64,000 nucleotides of DNA from an uncultured Clostridia bacterium (GCA_945830395.1 CALZYE010000001.1:62001-126000), one strand, 5' to 3'; positions 25,924 through 35,748 are shown, counted from the first letter of the stretch. Translations and numbers: made by a program. Notes: generated by a model from the sequence alone, not told the origin.

Positions 25924-27635
25924 ATTATAAAGAAAAAATTGCAGAGATCATTAGCTCAAAAATAGATGATTTTTCAAGGGATGATGCGCTTGAACTCCTT
26001 GAAATTCCTCAGGATTCCAAAATGGGAGATTATGCTTTCCCATGTTTTAGGTTGGCAAAACTTATGAGAAAAGCTCCTCAGATGATTGCTGCCGATATTG
26101 CAGAGGCTATCAAAGATGAAGAACTGTTTTCGGAGGTAAGACAGGTAAACGCATATGTGAACATGTTTTTATCAAAGGAAGAATACACGAAGGCTGCATT
26201 GGAAGAAGCTATGGATGCTGAAAATTTCGGAAAATCAAATGTGGGAGAGGGTAAAAGTGTAATAGTTGAGTATTCTTCTCCAAATATTGCAAAACCGTTT
26301 CATATCGGGCATATAAGAAGCACGGTAATCGGAAACTCAATTTATTTGATTTACGATGCCCTCGGATATAAGGTTAGAAGGCTTAACCATGTTGGCGACT
26401 ACGGAACGCAGTTTGGAAAGATGATTGTGGCATATCGCCACTGGGGAAATGAGCAGGATGTAAAGGATGCGCCTATTACCACTCTATTAGGCTATTATAC
26501 AAAATTCCATGCCGAAGCGGAGAAACATCCGGAGCTTGCAGACGAGGCGAGAAAGGCGTTTGCAGACCTTGAAAAAGGAGCGGAGGAAGAAGTTAGGCTG
26601 TGGAAGTGGTTCAGCGAAGAATCCATGAAGGAATTTGACAAAGTATATAAGATGCTGAATATCCAATTTGATGAGGTGGACGGAGAAAGCTTCTATTCAG
26701 ATAAAATGCAGAGATTCATAGATGAGCTTAAGGAAAAAGGTCTTTTGGAAACTTCAAGAGGAGCCCAGATTGTAGACCTTGAAAAATACGGAATGCCTCC
26801 TGCACTTATTACGAAATCAGACGGTTCGACTCTGTATTGCACAAGAGATATTGCAACGGCGGTATACAGAAAAGAAACATATGATTTCTATAAGAATATT
26901 TATGTAGTTGCCACTCAACAGAACTTGTATTTCCAGCAGTGGATGAAAGTTGTGGAACTTTTGGGATACGATTGGGTGAAAGACTGCGTTCATGTTCCTT
27001 TTGGAATGGTAAGCTTGGAAGAAGGCACAATGTCGACTCGTTCGGGAAGAGTTGTTTTCCTTGAAGATGTACTGAACAAAGCGGTGGAAAAAACCGGAGA
27101 GATTATTGCTGAAAAGAACCCTAATGCAGATGCAGATTTTATCGACGATGTTGCAAAACAGGTGGGAATCGGAGCCGTAATTTTTCAGGAACTTTCAAAT
27201 AATAAGATAAAGGACTATGTGTTCAAATGGGATAAGGTATTGAACTTTGACGGAGAAACCGGACCTTATGTTCAGTATACCTATGCCCGTGCGGCAAGCG
27301 TGCTTAGAAAAGCGGGAGAAGCTGTAGCCACAAGGGCGGAGCAGCTGGACATAGATTTTAAATATTTGGACAGCGACAGTGCATATGAACTGGTTAAACT
27401 GATTTACGCCTTTCCCGGAGTTGTAGTCGAAGCAGGAGAGAAATTTGAGCCTTCAATTATCACCCGTCATGTTGTAAATATGGCACAGGGATTCAACAGA
27501 TTCTATCATGATGAGCATATTTTAACCGATGATGAGGATGAAAAGACGGCGAAGGTTGCGCTTACGATTGCAGCTAAAAATGCTATAAAAAGAGGGCTGG
27601 CATTACTGGGAATGCAGGCGCCTGAACGTATGTAG
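25917..27635 (+). CDS. argS: Arginyl-tRNA synthetase
   Basis: A 572-residue class I synthetase. It has the N-terminal Add-1 domain, the HIGH motif as FHIGHIRST near residue 128, and the KMSKS position occupied by MSTRSG (KMSKS is often degenerate in ArgS). The DALR anticodon-binding domain has ETGPYVQYTYARAASVLRKA, and the C-terminus ends LLGMQAPERM. Start ATG behind AAAGGAGAT, overlapping the DUF523 gene. Confidence 0.97.
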   Translation: MVDYKEKIAEIISSKIDDFSRDDALELLEIPQDSKMGDYAFPCFRLAKLMRKAPQMIAADIAEAIKDEELFSEVRQVNAYVNMFLSKEEYTKAALEEAMDAENFGKSNVGEGKSVIVEYSSPNIAKPFHIGHIRSTVIGNSIYLIYDALGYKVRRLNHVGDYGTQFGKMIVAYRHWGNEQDVKDAPITTLLGYYTKFHAEAEKHPELADEARKAFADLEKGAEEEVRLWKWFSEESMKEFDKVYKMLNIQFDEVDGESFYSDKMQRFIDELKEKGLLETSRGAQIVDLEKYGMPPALITKSDGSTLYCTRDIATAVYRKETYDFYKNIYVVATQQNLYFQQWMKVVELLGYDWVKDCVHVPFGMVSLEEGTMSTRSGRVVFLEDVLNKAVEKTGEIIAEKNPNADADFIDDVAKQVGIGAVIFQELSNNKIKDYVFKWDKVLNFDGETGPYVQYTYARAASVLRKAGEAVATRAEQLDIDFKYLDSDSAYELVKLIYAFPGVVVEAGEKFEPSIITRHVVNMAQGFNRFYHDEHILTDDEDEKTAKVALTIAAKNAIKRGLALLGMQAPERM

Positions 27636-27653
27636 CAATTAGGAGAATGGCAG

Positions 27654-28526
27654 ATGAGATATGAAGGAGATATTTACAGGCCTCCAAGTGAAGCATACAG
27701 CTTATTGCTTCAGGTAACTGTCGGATGTACTCATAACAAATGTACTTTCTGCAGTATGTACAAGGATAAGAAATTCCATTTAAGGAAAATGGATGAAGTA
27801 ATAGAAGACCTTGAAGACGCAAGAAAAACCTACAGGCGTGTGGAACGAATTTTTCTCTGTGACGGTGATGCACTTTGTCTCAGCAATGAGAAGCTCATGA
27901 TCATACTGAAAAAGATTCAGGAGCTTTTTCCCGAATGTAAAAGAGTTAATGTTTACGGAAGGGCGAAAGATGTTCTGCACAAAACACCTGAGGAGCTGAA
28001 AGAACTCTATGAAAACGGAGTGAGAATGGTTTATCTTGGAGCTGAATCGGGAAGTGAGGAAGTTCTTAGGAGGATCCGAAAGGGAGAAACGGCGGAAGAA
28101 CTTATAGCTGCCGTTCATGCCATTGAAGAATCAGGCATTAAGGCTTCGGTAACTTTTATATCGGGGATTGCAGGAAGATCAGGATGGCGCGATCACGCCG
28201 TCAGTACGGGAAAGATGATTGCCGAGATGAATGCATCTTATGTCGCTTTGCTTACGCTGATGCTTGATCCGAGAGCTTCCATAATGAAGGAGGTTGAAAG
28301 CGGGCAGCTGGAGCTTTTGACGCCGGAGGAAGTTATTGCGGAAACCTATCTTATGATGGAACATATGAACCCCACAAAGCCTGTTGTATTCAGAAGCAAT
28401 CACGCATCCAACTATCTGTCTTTGAGAGGAAACCTGCCGGATGATAAAGAGGAAATGATGGGACTTTTGCGAAGGGCAATGGAAGACAGCGGCATGCTGA
28501 AAGATGAAAGATTTAGGATGCTGTAA
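27654..28526 (+). CDS. Radical SAM protein
   Basis: A 290-residue radical SAM enzyme of unknown substrate. The N-terminus has the RPPSEAYSLLLQVTVGC segment. The cluster-binding cysteines are C25, C30 and C33, a CX4CX2C spacing instead of the usual CX3CX2C. The TIM-barrel part has FLCDGDALCLS, the GGAESG-like YLGAESGSEEVLRRI and the end motif FRSNHASNYLSLRGNLPDD. It follows argS by 18 nt and is followed by a second radical SAM gene 13 nt downstream, so the two probably share an operon. Confidence 0.88.
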   Translation: MRYEGDIYRPPSEAYSLLLQVTVGCTHNKCTFCSMYKDKKFHLRKMDEVIEDLEDARKTYRRVERIFLCDGDALCLSNEKLMIILKKIQELFPECKRVNVYGRAKDVLHKTPEELKELYENGVRMVYLGAESGSEEVLRRIRKGETAEELIAAVHAIEESGIKASVTFISGIAGRSGWRDHAVSTGKMIAEMNASYVALLTLMLDPRASIMKEVESGQLELLTPEEVIAETYLMMEHMNPTKPVVFRSNHASNYLSLRGNLPDDKEEMMGLLRRAMEDSGMLKDERFRML

Positions 28527-28539
28527 TGAGGATATTACA

Positions 28540-30051
28540 ATGAGAATATTGCTTACCACTCTAAATTCAAAATATATACATACGAACTTGGCACTTAAAT
28601 ATCTCTACTGTATTTTGATGAATTCAAACATAGACGTTGAACTTAAGGAATACACCATAAATAGTGACAGAGATTTTGTTTACAATGAAATTATCAGGAG
28701 AGGCTATGACATTGTATGCATGTCCTGTTATATATGGAATATCGAACATATAAAGGAGCTTGGCGGTAATTTGAAAAAAGCAAGACCCGGCATGAAAATA
28801 TTGCTGGGCGGACCTGAGGTAAGCTATGAGCCGGAAGAGTTCTTACGGGAAAATACATGGGCTGATTTTATAATAAGAGGAGAAGGAGAAAAACCTTTTT
28901 CCCAGTTTATGCGTGAATACATGTCGCATAAGCCGAACTTTATGAAAGTAGATGCTCTTACTTATAGAGAGGGCAAATCCGTTGTATCCACAGAGGTGGG
29001 TTCCCTTCCGCCTTTGGACAGTTTGCCCTTTCCGTACACTTATTTGGAGGTGGAGCCGGATAAGATTACATACTATGAATCTGCAAGAGGATGTCCTTTT
29101 CGCTGTGCGTACTGTATTTCTTCATTGAATGGAAAGGTCAGAGCGGTTTCTTCAGACCGTCTGCGCAGGGATATAGGATATCTGATTTATAAAGATGTTA
29201 GGCAGGTTAAATTTATCGACAGAACTTTTAACTATGACAAGAAAAGGGCGAATTCTTTTTGGCAATATCTGATAGATAAGGATAAGGGGATTACAAATTT
29301 TCATTTTGAAATTTGCGGCGATATGCTGGATGATGAGGCGTTTAAGATTTTATCAGGAGCAAGAAAGGGACTTTTTCAGTTTGAGATAGGAGTTCAGTCC
29401 GCCAACCCTCATACATTAAAGGGAATTGAACGAAACAATACCACAGATAAGGTTTTAGCCAATGTAAAGCGTTTGATGGATATGGGGAATATAGATGTTC
29501 ATGTGGATTTAATTGCAGGTCTTCCGTATGAAAATTATATGTCCTTCGGATATTCTTTTGATAAGGCATACAATGTAAAACCTACTCAGCTGCAAATGGG
29601 GTTTCTCAAAATGCTGAAGGGCACAAAGATTAGAAGAGATGCCGAAAAATACGGGTATAAGTACAGAGAAAAAGCGCCCTATGAGGTAATATCAAACAGA
29701 TATGTCTCTGCAGTTGACATGGTAAAATTGAAGATGATTGAAAATGTTTTGGACCTTTTCTACAACAGAGGCGGCTTTAGGAGTACATTGGACTTTTTGA
29801 TTGAAGAGCTTTCATTAAGACCCTTTGATTTTTATCAGCGCCTTGCAGATTTTTATTATATAAATGGGTACCACATGGTTTCCCATAAGAAAGAAAATCT
29901 ATATCGTATAATGTACAAATTTGCAAACACATTTGAGGGGGAACATGGGGGGATTGTGGAAAGAACAGAAAATTTTATGACATTGGATGTGCTTGAAACT
30001 TTGAATCCGGAGGTTTCCAAGCGATTTATGAACAAAGGATGGGAGTTTTAA
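28540..30051 (+). CDS. B12-binding-domain radical SAM protein, DUF4080 type
   Basis: A 503-residue protein with an N-terminal Rossmann-like B12-type domain (MRILLTTLNSKYIHTNLAL through ILLGGPEVSYEP). The radical SAM barrel has cysteines C185, C189 and C192 in ARGCPFRCAYC (canonical CX3CX2C). A C-terminal DUF4080-like region has FLKMLKGTKIR and YEVISNRYVSAVDMVKLK. The cobalamin-binding DXHXXG His is not evident, so cobalamin binding is uncertain. Start ATG 28540 has TGAGGA upstream; an earlier in-frame start inside the previous gene is not needed. Confidence 0.87.
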   Translation: MRILLTTLNSKYIHTNLALKYLYCILMNSNIDVELKEYTINSDRDFVYNEIIRRGYDIVCMSCYIWNIEHIKELGGNLKKARPGMKILLGGPEVSYEPEEFLRENTWADFIIRGEGEKPFSQFMREYMSHKPNFMKVDALTYREGKSVVSTEVGSLPPLDSLPFPYTYLEVEPDKITYYESARGCPFRCAYCISSLNGKVRAVSSDRLRRDIGYLIYKDVRQVKFIDRTFNYDKKRANSFWQYLIDKDKGITNFHFEICGDMLDDEAFKILSGARKGLFQFEIGVQSANPHTLKGIERNNTTDKVLANVKRLMDMGNIDVHVDLIAGLPYENYMSFGYSFDKAYNVKPTQLQMGFLKMLKGTKIRRDAEKYGYKYREKAPYEVISNRYVSAVDMVKLKMIENVLDLFYNRGGFRSTLDFLIEELSLRPFDFYQRLADFYYINGYHMVSHKKENLYRIMYKFANTFEGEHGGIVERTENFMTLDVLETLNPEVSKRFMNKGWEF

Positions 30052-30054
30052 TTT

Positions 30055-31077
30055 ATGAGTGAAGAAATGCGAAGTGACAGAGTTGGCGAATATTTCATTT
30101 CAAAGGTTAAAGACGAATTTTTATTTGATGAACTTTCGGACGGATATTTGAAGAAGGCGGGGATTTTCGACATTTTATCGGCAGTTCCTGTACCTATCAG
30201 AAAAAGTGAGATTTCTCAGGGCATGACCACTTTGAATATTGCAAGAAACATGGCTTATGTTATAGGTTGTGACATTAATTTCAGATACAGGGATAACTAT
30301 ATAGCATACATAAAGAGAATGTTTAAGAAAGATTTTGTTCTCCCTCTTTTGAGCGAGGGCGTAGATTATGCGGAAAAGGACGATTATGAGAATGCCTGCA
30401 TTATTTTCAGAGCATGCATACAGATTGACCCTGACAATAAGGATGGATTTTACTGCTATGCGAGAGCATGTAAGGATGCGTACGAAAGCTCAGAGGAAGA
30501 GGAGTATTTAGGGCGGTTCAAGGCGGAATCCCTGGAAGCCTTTGAACATCTGACACTTATGGCAAGAGACTTCGATATGGGATTTTACTTCTTGGGTTTT
30601 GGGTATCTGAATATGGGTCTTTACATAAAAGCAAAGCTCACATGGGATAGATTCATGGAGCTTTCAAAAGATGACGAGCTGCGCAAAGAAGTTAAAGAAC
30701 TTTTGGAAAAACTTAGGGAACCCTGCAGAATTGAGGAAGGCTACAATCATGTTTTAGGCGGCAGATTTTTAGAGGGAATAGAAACTCTTGAAGCCTATAG
30801 AGAGGATGAGAGATTCAATAAATGGTGGCCTCTTTGGTATTATCTCGGTGTTGCATACAAGGACATATCAGAACCGGACAAGGCTGAAGAAGCCTTTCTA
30901 AAGGTTTTGAACCTTTCACCGAGCAATGTGGAGACAATGAAGGAACTTGCAGATCTGTATAAGGCTTTGGGAAATACAGAGAGGGAGAATAAATACCGCC
31001 GAAAGATTACTATTGTGGAAAACAATATGGAACTGGACAGGCAGGAAAAAGGGGAATTGACAGCCTCAATGTCGTAA
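30055..31077 (+). CDS. Tetratricopeptide-repeat protein
   Basis: A 340-residue soluble, helical, acidic protein. TPR-like units are seen at about 96-135 (YAEKDDYENACIIFRACIQIDPDNKDGFY), 170-205 (FYFLGFGYLNMGLYIKAKLTWDRFMEL) and 262-315 (WYYLGVAYKDISEPDKAEEAFLKVLNLSPSN). It starts 3 nt after the DUF4080 radical SAM gene, so it is probably co-made with it and may scaffold it. Function is not known. Confidence 0.75.
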   Translation: MSEEMRSDRVGEYFISKVKDEFLFDELSDGYLKKAGIFDILSAVPVPIRKSEISQGMTTLNIARNMAYVIGCDINFRYRDNYIAYIKRMFKKDFVLPLLSEGVDYAEKDDYENACIIFRACIQIDPDNKDGFYCYARACKDAYESSEEEEYLGRFKAESLEAFEHLTLMARDFDMGFYFLGFGYLNMGLYIKAKLTWDRFMELSKDDELRKEVKELLEKLREPCRIEEGYNHVLGGRFLEGIETLEAYREDERFNKWWPLWYYLGVAYKDISEPDKAEEAFLKVLNLSPSNVETMKELADLYKALGNTERENKYRRKITIVENNMELDRQEKGELTASMS

Positions 31078-31130
31078 AGTAAGAATTTATAAAGCTTTCC
31101 GAAGTTTTAGCGGAATACTTATTATACAGG

Positions 31131-32075
31131 CTATAGCTTATAATAAGCCGATAAAAAAGCAGCCGCAAAGGGAATGACTCCTATGGAAATCAGAGTGCTG
31201 AGAGAAACTATTTCCGCCATCCCGCGGCTGTTTTTGTTGTACTGTTTTGCAAAGACAACTCCCATCACCGCAGTTGGAAAAGCTGAAGCGAAAACCAATG
31301 TCACTTTAGTTTCCACCATTAAAAAGTCCATGCTGTCAACTATAATAAATGTTGCCGCAGGAATAAGGAACATTGAAATTACCGTAGCAATTATATTGTA
31401 CTTATTTATAAGAGTTTTGAATTTACTTGAACCCAGCTGGATGCCCACCACTATCATTGAAACCGGAATTGTTGCATTTGAAAGCATAATTATGATGTCA
31501 TTAAGCACGGCGGGCGGTTTTATCCCCGTGAAAAGCAGCGCTAAGCCTCCAAATATTGAGAGCGTAATGACGCTGCACATGGACTTCAGAAAATGTTTGA
31601 AACCTGTTTTCACTTTATGACCTATATTCAATACGCTTGGAGTGAAGCCTACCAAATATATGTTCAGGAATATATTTTGAATTGCCATGAGATAAAGATA
31701 TGTGTTTCCGAAAATTTCCTTAGTTATAGGAAACCCCATAAACCCTGTATTTACAAGGGAAATAGCGCATATATACATTCCGTAATCCTCTTTGGGCTTA
31801 AACTTTAAGAGCCTGATTGCCAGGTATGCAAAAATACTTGAGACGATAAAATAAACCACCGATCCGATAGACACCTCTATGGTGGATTTTATCAGACCCG
31901 GTGACAATGTGTTTGAGTATATCGAACTCATTATCATGCAGGGAGATGTTATATACAGAAGCAGATTTGTCAGATAGGTAAGCGATGAAGCGGGAAGCAC
32001 TTCAGTTTTATTTGCGATATATCCGATTAGAATCAATGAGAAGATAGATATAACCTTGATAAGTACAATTAGCAT
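31131..32075 (-). CDS. AEC-family transporter (auxin efflux carrier type)
   Basis: A 314-residue membrane protein with about ten hydrophobic spans in two five-helix halves separated by a short loop near residue 150. The first half has SLILIGYIANKTEVLP and LVNTGFMGFPI; the second has NATIPVSMIVVGIQLGSS and VFASAFPTAVMGVVFAKQY. Bacterial AEC proteins carry malate, malonate or other organic acids. Start ATG 32075 has GGAGG 6 nt before it. Convergent with the TPR gene; the 53-nt gap holds an AT-rich inverted repeat but no clear T-run. Confidence 0.85.
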   Translation of the reverse strand: MLIVLIKVISIFSLILIGYIANKTEVLPASSLTYLTNLLLYITSPCMIMSSIYSNTLSPGLIKSTIEVSIGSVVYFIVSSIFAYLAIRLLKFKPKEDYGMYICAISLVNTGFMGFPITKEIFGNTYLYLMAIQNIFLNIYLVGFTPSVLNIGHKVKTGFKHFLKSMCSVITLSIFGGLALLFTGIKPPAVLNDIIIMLSNATIPVSMIVVGIQLGSSKFKTLINKYNIIATVISMFLIPAATFIIVDSMDFLMVETKVTLVFASAFPTAVMGVVFAKQYNKNSRGMAEIVSLSTLISIGVIPFAAAFLSAYYKL

Positions 32076-32181
32076 TTATAACCTCCATAATAAATCCCTT
32101 TGATTATATCACGATATAGGTGTGTGAAAAAGACTGCATGTGCAAAGTCTGTAAATAATTTAAGAAAATAGAAAAAATGTA

Positions 32182-32211
32182 TTGACAAAACAGGCAAATA
32201 TAATCTATAAT
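32182..32211 (+). promoter_or_regulatory. Consensus promoter of tRNA-Asn-Leu-fMet
   Basis: A perfect TTGACA (32182-32187), 18-bp spacer and perfect TATAAT (32206-32211), 32 nt before tRNA-Asn. Near-consensus strength is usual for stable RNA genes. Confidence 0.88.
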
Positions 32212-32243
32212 CATATTTGTTGTCGATACGATGAACATTGTAA

Positions 32244-32318
32244 TCCGAGGTAGCTCAATGGTGGAGCAACCGGCTGTTAACCGGTAGGCTGTGGGTTCGA
32301 GCCCCACCCTCGGAGCCA
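32244..32318 (+). tRNA. tRNA-Asn (GTT)
   Basis: Acceptor TCCGAGG pairs with CCTCGGA, anticodon loop CTGTTAA gives GTT, discriminator G, CCA encoded. Confidence 0.95.
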
Positions 32319-32328
32319 ATTTTTTTCT

Positions 32329-32417
32329 GCCGGCGTGGCGGAATTGGCAGACGCCCAGGACTTAAAATCCTGTGGGTAGTGATACCCGTACCGGTTCGAC
32401 CCCGGTCGCCGGCACCA
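32329..32417 (+). tRNA. tRNA-Leu (TAA)
   Basis: Class II tRNA with a long variable arm (TGGGTAGTGATACCCGT region). Acceptor GCCGGCG pairs with CGCCGGC, anticodon TAA in loop CTTAAAA, CCA encoded. Confidence 0.95.
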
Positions 32418-32438
32418 ACTCAAAATAGAATATGATAT

Positions 32439-32514
<76 letters not shown>

Positions 32515-32520
32515 AGGATA

Positions 32521-32565
32521 AAGCCGCTAAAACACTGGAATTTCACAGGTTTTAGCGGTTTTATA
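32521..32565 (+). terminator. Terminator after tRNA-fMet
   Basis: AAGCCGCTAAAAC and GTTTTAGCGGTT form a long stem followed by TTTTATATT. It closes the three-tRNA unit. Confidence 0.8.
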
Positions 32566-32605
32566 TTAATTGTATTGTGAATGAGAAACCGGAAGAAATG
32601 AGAAA

Positions 32606-33742
32606 ATGTATAAAATGAAAAAGACCGTACATGTTTTAAGAAAAGTTTTATTGGAATTTGCTGTCGCGTTTATTTTACTGGCATTATCTACGGCGGCATT
32701 ATTTGCGTATTTAACCGCAACGGAATATAAGCCGGGCAAGGTGGAAAAACCGGAAATAATTAAGACTTCCAACGGGAGTACAAATGAAAAGGCGTCGGTC
32801 TCAGAGAAGATAAGGTTCAAAGAACTTAAGAAAGGCAGAGAAGTATCGGTTCTGTCTTGGAATATAGGATACGGTGCGTTGGGAGATGATGCCGATTTTT
32901 TCCTTGACGGAGGCAAAGAAGTTAGAGCATCGTCACAGGAAAGAGTGAAGGAAAATCTTAAAAATATCGTCAAAAATATAAATAAAATCAACGCCGACAT
33001 AAATATGTTTCAGGAGGTTGATGTGAATTCAAGAAGGTCGTATGGGATTAACCAAAGCAGAGAACTGTTTTCCAATGCAGGAAAAGCAGAAGGGAGCTTT
33101 GCGACTAACTACAAGGTTCCTTTTATACCTTATCCTTTGCCGCCCATCGGAAAAGTTGAAGCAGGAATCCAGATTCAGACGAAATATCATATTGCCGGAG
33201 CATTCAGAAATCAGCTTCCCGTTCCGTTCGGATGGCCGGAGAGACTGGGTAATCTGAAGAGATGCCTGCTCATAAACAAAATCCCTTTAAAAGGCGGCAA
33301 GAAAGAGCTTGTCATCGTCAACTTGCACCTTGAAGCCTACGATGACGGAGAGGGAAAACAGGCTCAGACCGATGAGCTGTTTAAGGTTCTGGAAGATGAG
33401 AAGAAAAAGGGCAGTTATGTGATAGCAGGAGGGGATTTCAATCAGACTTTTTCGTCGGCAAATATGAAAAGGTACAATATAAAAAAGGGTATGTGGAAGC
33501 CCGGAATAATTGATACAAATAAATACAAAAAAGATTGGCAGTTTGTGATGGATGATAAAATTCCAAGCTGCAGATCCTTGGACAAGCCTCTTAAAAATAA
33601 TAAAAGCAAACAGTTCCAATACTACATAATAGACGGGTACATACTTTCAAAGAATGTGAAGCTGAAATCATGCAAAAATATCAATCTTGAATTTAAGAAT
33701 GCAGATCATAATCCGGTATTACTGAAAGTTATACTTCAGTAA
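32606..33742 (+). CDS. Membrane-anchored endonuclease/exonuclease/phosphatase-family protein
   Basis: A 378-residue EEP-superfamily protein with one N-terminal membrane helix (about residues 8-35) and an extracytoplasmic catalytic domain. Motifs: VLSWNIGYG, FQEVD with the metal-binding Glu, VIVNLHLEAYDDG, GGDFNQT and the terminal ADHNPVLLKV with catalytic Asp-His. Relatives hydrolyse phosphodiesters in nucleic acids, inositol lipids or sphingomyelin. The outward topology suggests a surface or secreted substrate. Not part of an operon as far as seen. Confidence 0.82.
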   Translation: MYKMKKTVHVLRKVLLEFAVAFILLALSTAALFAYLTATEYKPGKVEKPEIIKTSNGSTNEKASVSEKIRFKELKKGREVSVLSWNIGYGALGDDADFFLDGGKEVRASSQERVKENLKNIVKNINKINADINMFQEVDVNSRRSYGINQSRELFSNAGKAEGSFATNYKVPFIPYPLPPIGKVEAGIQIQTKYHIAGAFRNQLPVPFGWPERLGNLKRCLLINKIPLKGGKKELVIVNLHLEAYDDGEGKQAQTDELFKVLEDEKKKGSYVIAGGDFNQTFSSANMKRYNIKKGMWKPGIIDTNKYKKDWQFVMDDKIPSCRSLDKPLKNNKSKQFQYYIIDGYILSKNVKLKSCKNINLEFKNADHNPVLLKVILQ

Positions 33743-33818
33743 TATTAATCAGCTTAAAACATGTAAAAACGGTTTAAAAATGCCGCTTAAGGATAGATAA
33801 GTATACATTCTCTTAAAC

Positions 33819-33847
33819 TTTACATTTATACAAAACCAATGTATAAT
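33819..33847 (+). promoter_or_regulatory. Promoter of the cbiK-like lipoprotein gene
   Basis: TTTACA (33819-33824), 17-bp spacer, TATAAT (33842-33847), 40 nt before the start codon. The leader is too short for a cobalamin riboswitch. Confidence 0.8.
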
Positions 33848-33887
33848 AGGGTAAATTATAGTTTTTTTATTAGGAGGAATGTAAGTT

Positions 33888-35534
33888 ATGAAAAACAAAA
33901 TCACTAAACTACTAACTTTAGTTCTATCCGTTGCAGTAGTGTTCGCCTTCACAGCTTGTGGAGCAAAGGAAGAGTCAAAAACAGAAGAAACTTCTAAGTA
34001 TATGGACGGCAGCTACTATGCAAAGGCAGAGCTGAAAAGCGGAACAAAGATTAGCACAATGTTCAGATTGGCTGATGCCGACAAAGGAAAAGTTAAATTA
34101 CAGGTAGCTAAAGGCAAGTATAAGGTGACCCTTCGCCTGAACGGAAAAGGTTATGATGCTTTGTTCTTGGGAACGCCAAAGGATGCGGCCGCTGCAAAAA
34201 AAGGCGATTTAATTAAGCCTGTAAAAGACGATGAAGGTTATATGACATATACTTTCAAGCTTGATGAGTTGGATAAGGAAATTAAACTTGCTTCTCGTTC
34301 GGCGAAACATGCAAAGCAGGCAAAGGATGCTGAACTGAAAGAAGTAAATAAAGACGGAAGCTATGGAACGACTGCTTCAAACATAGTTTGGTATCCGAGA
34401 ACAATTAAAGTTTCTTCAAAGGGATTGACAACCACTACGATTAAGGACCTTGAAGGAATGGAAGAAGCAAAAGCACTTGAAACAGTTAAGGCACAGAAGA
34501 GTCCGGCTCTTACAGATAACCTGATCAAGGCTATCTATGTTCAGGAAAGAAACGATAACACTGACAAGATGTGCAAGGTAGCCAAGGCTTCGTGGGATGC
34601 TCTGTCCAAGATGGAAAAGAGTGCGGTAGAAGAAGCTGATTACTACGGTTTGAATACAGGAGATGCAAAGAAAGACGATCCTTTGAACAAAGCACCTAAG
34701 AAGGATAAAGAAATCCTTGTTGTAAGTTTTGGAACAAGCTTCAATGCCAACAGAGCGGCATCAATCGGAAGCATCGAAAAAGCTATAGCAAAAGCTTATC
34801 CTAAGCATGATGTAAGAAGGGCTTTCACAGCACAGATTATCATAAACCATGTTCAGTCCAGAGACGGAGTTAAGATTGACAATGTTGAACAGGCTGTACA
34901 GAAGGCTGCAGATGCAAAGGTTAAAGAAATGATTGTTCAGCCTACTCACCTTATGTATGGTGCAGAGTACGATGAGTTCAAGAAAGTCATAGAAGAAAAG
35001 AAGGGCGACATTAAGGTTAAATACGCAGCACCACTGTTGGGAGAAGTCGGTAAGGAAGAGACAAAGATTAATGCCGATAAGACAAAGGTTATGAAACTTA
35101 TGGCCAAGGAAGCTGCAAAGATAGAAGGTCTTTCTGACATTAAGTCTGCAGACAGCAAGACGGCATTCGTATTCATGGGTCACGGAACTGCACATGAGGC
35201 GAAGATTTCTTATACTCAGATGCAGGCCGTTGCAAAGAAACTGGGATATAAGAATGTATTTGTAGGAACTGTAGAAGGTGAACCGGAAGAGACATCATTG
35301 GATCACATCATTAAAAAAGTCAAGAAAGCCGGTTACACAACAGTAGTTCTTCGTCCTATGATGGTAGTTGCAGGCGACCACGCTAACAACGATATGGCAG
35401 GAGACGAAGACGACTCATGGAAGATGGGCTTCAAAAAAGCAGGATTTACAGTTAAGACACAGATTCATGGTCTTGGAGAAATCTCGGGAATTCAGAAAAT
35501 GTATGTGGACCATGCAATGGCAGCAATGAAATAA
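33888..35534 (+). CDS. Lipoprotein with NEAT-like domain and CbiK-type chelatase
   Basis: A 548-residue exported lipoprotein: signal peptide with lipobox FTAC, Cys24 the lipidated residue. Residues about 38-170 form a beta-sandwich-like domain (TMFRLADADKGKVKLQVAKGKYKVTLRLNGKGY, then VWYPRTIKV) resembling NEAT-type domains that bind haem-like ligands. Residues about 280-548 are a CbiK sirohydrochlorin cobaltochelatase: ILVVSFGTSFNANR, QPTHLMYGAEYDEF with one catalytic His, FMGHGTAHEA with the other, and MMVVAGDHANNDMAGDEDDSW. CbiK inserts Co2+ (or Fe2+) into a tetrapyrrole. A surface-anchored form suggests metal or tetrapyrrole handling outside the membrane. A corrinoid adenosyltransferase gene follows after a terminator. 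Confidence 0.85.
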   Translation: MKNKITKLLTLVLSVAVVFAFTACGAKEESKTEETSKYMDGSYYAKAELKSGTKISTMFRLADADKGKVKLQVAKGKYKVTLRLNGKGYDALFLGTPKDAAAAKKGDLIKPVKDDEGYMTYTFKLDELDKEIKLASRSAKHAKQAKDAELKEVNKDGSYGTTASNIVWYPRTIKVSSKGLTTTTIKDLEGMEEAKALETVKAQKSPALTDNLIKAIYVQERNDNTDKMCKVAKASWDALSKMEKSAVEEADYYGLNTGDAKKDDPLNKAPKKDKEILVVSFGTSFNANRAASIGSIEKAIAKAYPKHDVRRAFTAQIIINHVQSRDGVKIDNVEQAVQKAADAKVKEMIVQPTHLMYGAEYDEFKKVIEEKKGDIKVKYAAPLLGEVGKEETKINADKTKVMKLMAKEAAKIEGLSDIKSADSKTAFVFMGHGTAHEAKISYTQMQAVAKKLGYKNVFVGTVEGEPEETSLDHIIKKVKKAGYTTVVLRPMMVVAGDHANNDMAGDEDDSWKMGFKKAGFTVKTQIHGLGEISGIQKMYVDHAMAAMK

Positions 35535-35575
35535 GAAAACATAAATAAAAAAACTATATAATTAAGAATTACAAA

Positions 35576-35613
35576 GCAGGTAGTTTGAGCATCAGTTCAC
35601 TGCCTGTTTTTTC
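35576..35613 (+). terminator. Terminator after the cbiK-like gene
   Basis: CAGGTAGT and ACTGCCTG pair (one G-U) over a 15-nt loop, followed by TTTTTTC. The rest of 35614-35748 shows no gene. Confidence 0.8.
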
Positions 35614-35748
35614 ATGTACCTGCATTGCGAAAGACCTGTGATATGTTGTATAATAACTTTACGATTATTATTTCGTTTATGATAATATCAGTATTGAACG
35701 GAACCGTGGTGATTTCAAATAAGGATTTACTTATGAAAGGGCTGATAA

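Noticed and set aside
31115-31147. AT-rich inverted repeat between the TPR and AEC genes, considered a bidirectional terminator
   Set aside because: CTTATTATA/TATAATAAG has no G-C pairs to speak of and no T-run, and overlaps coding sequence.
33743-33887. Possible cobalamin riboswitch before the CbiK lipoprotein gene
   Set aside because: The leader is only about 35 nt after the -10 box and shows none of the conserved B12-box sequence.
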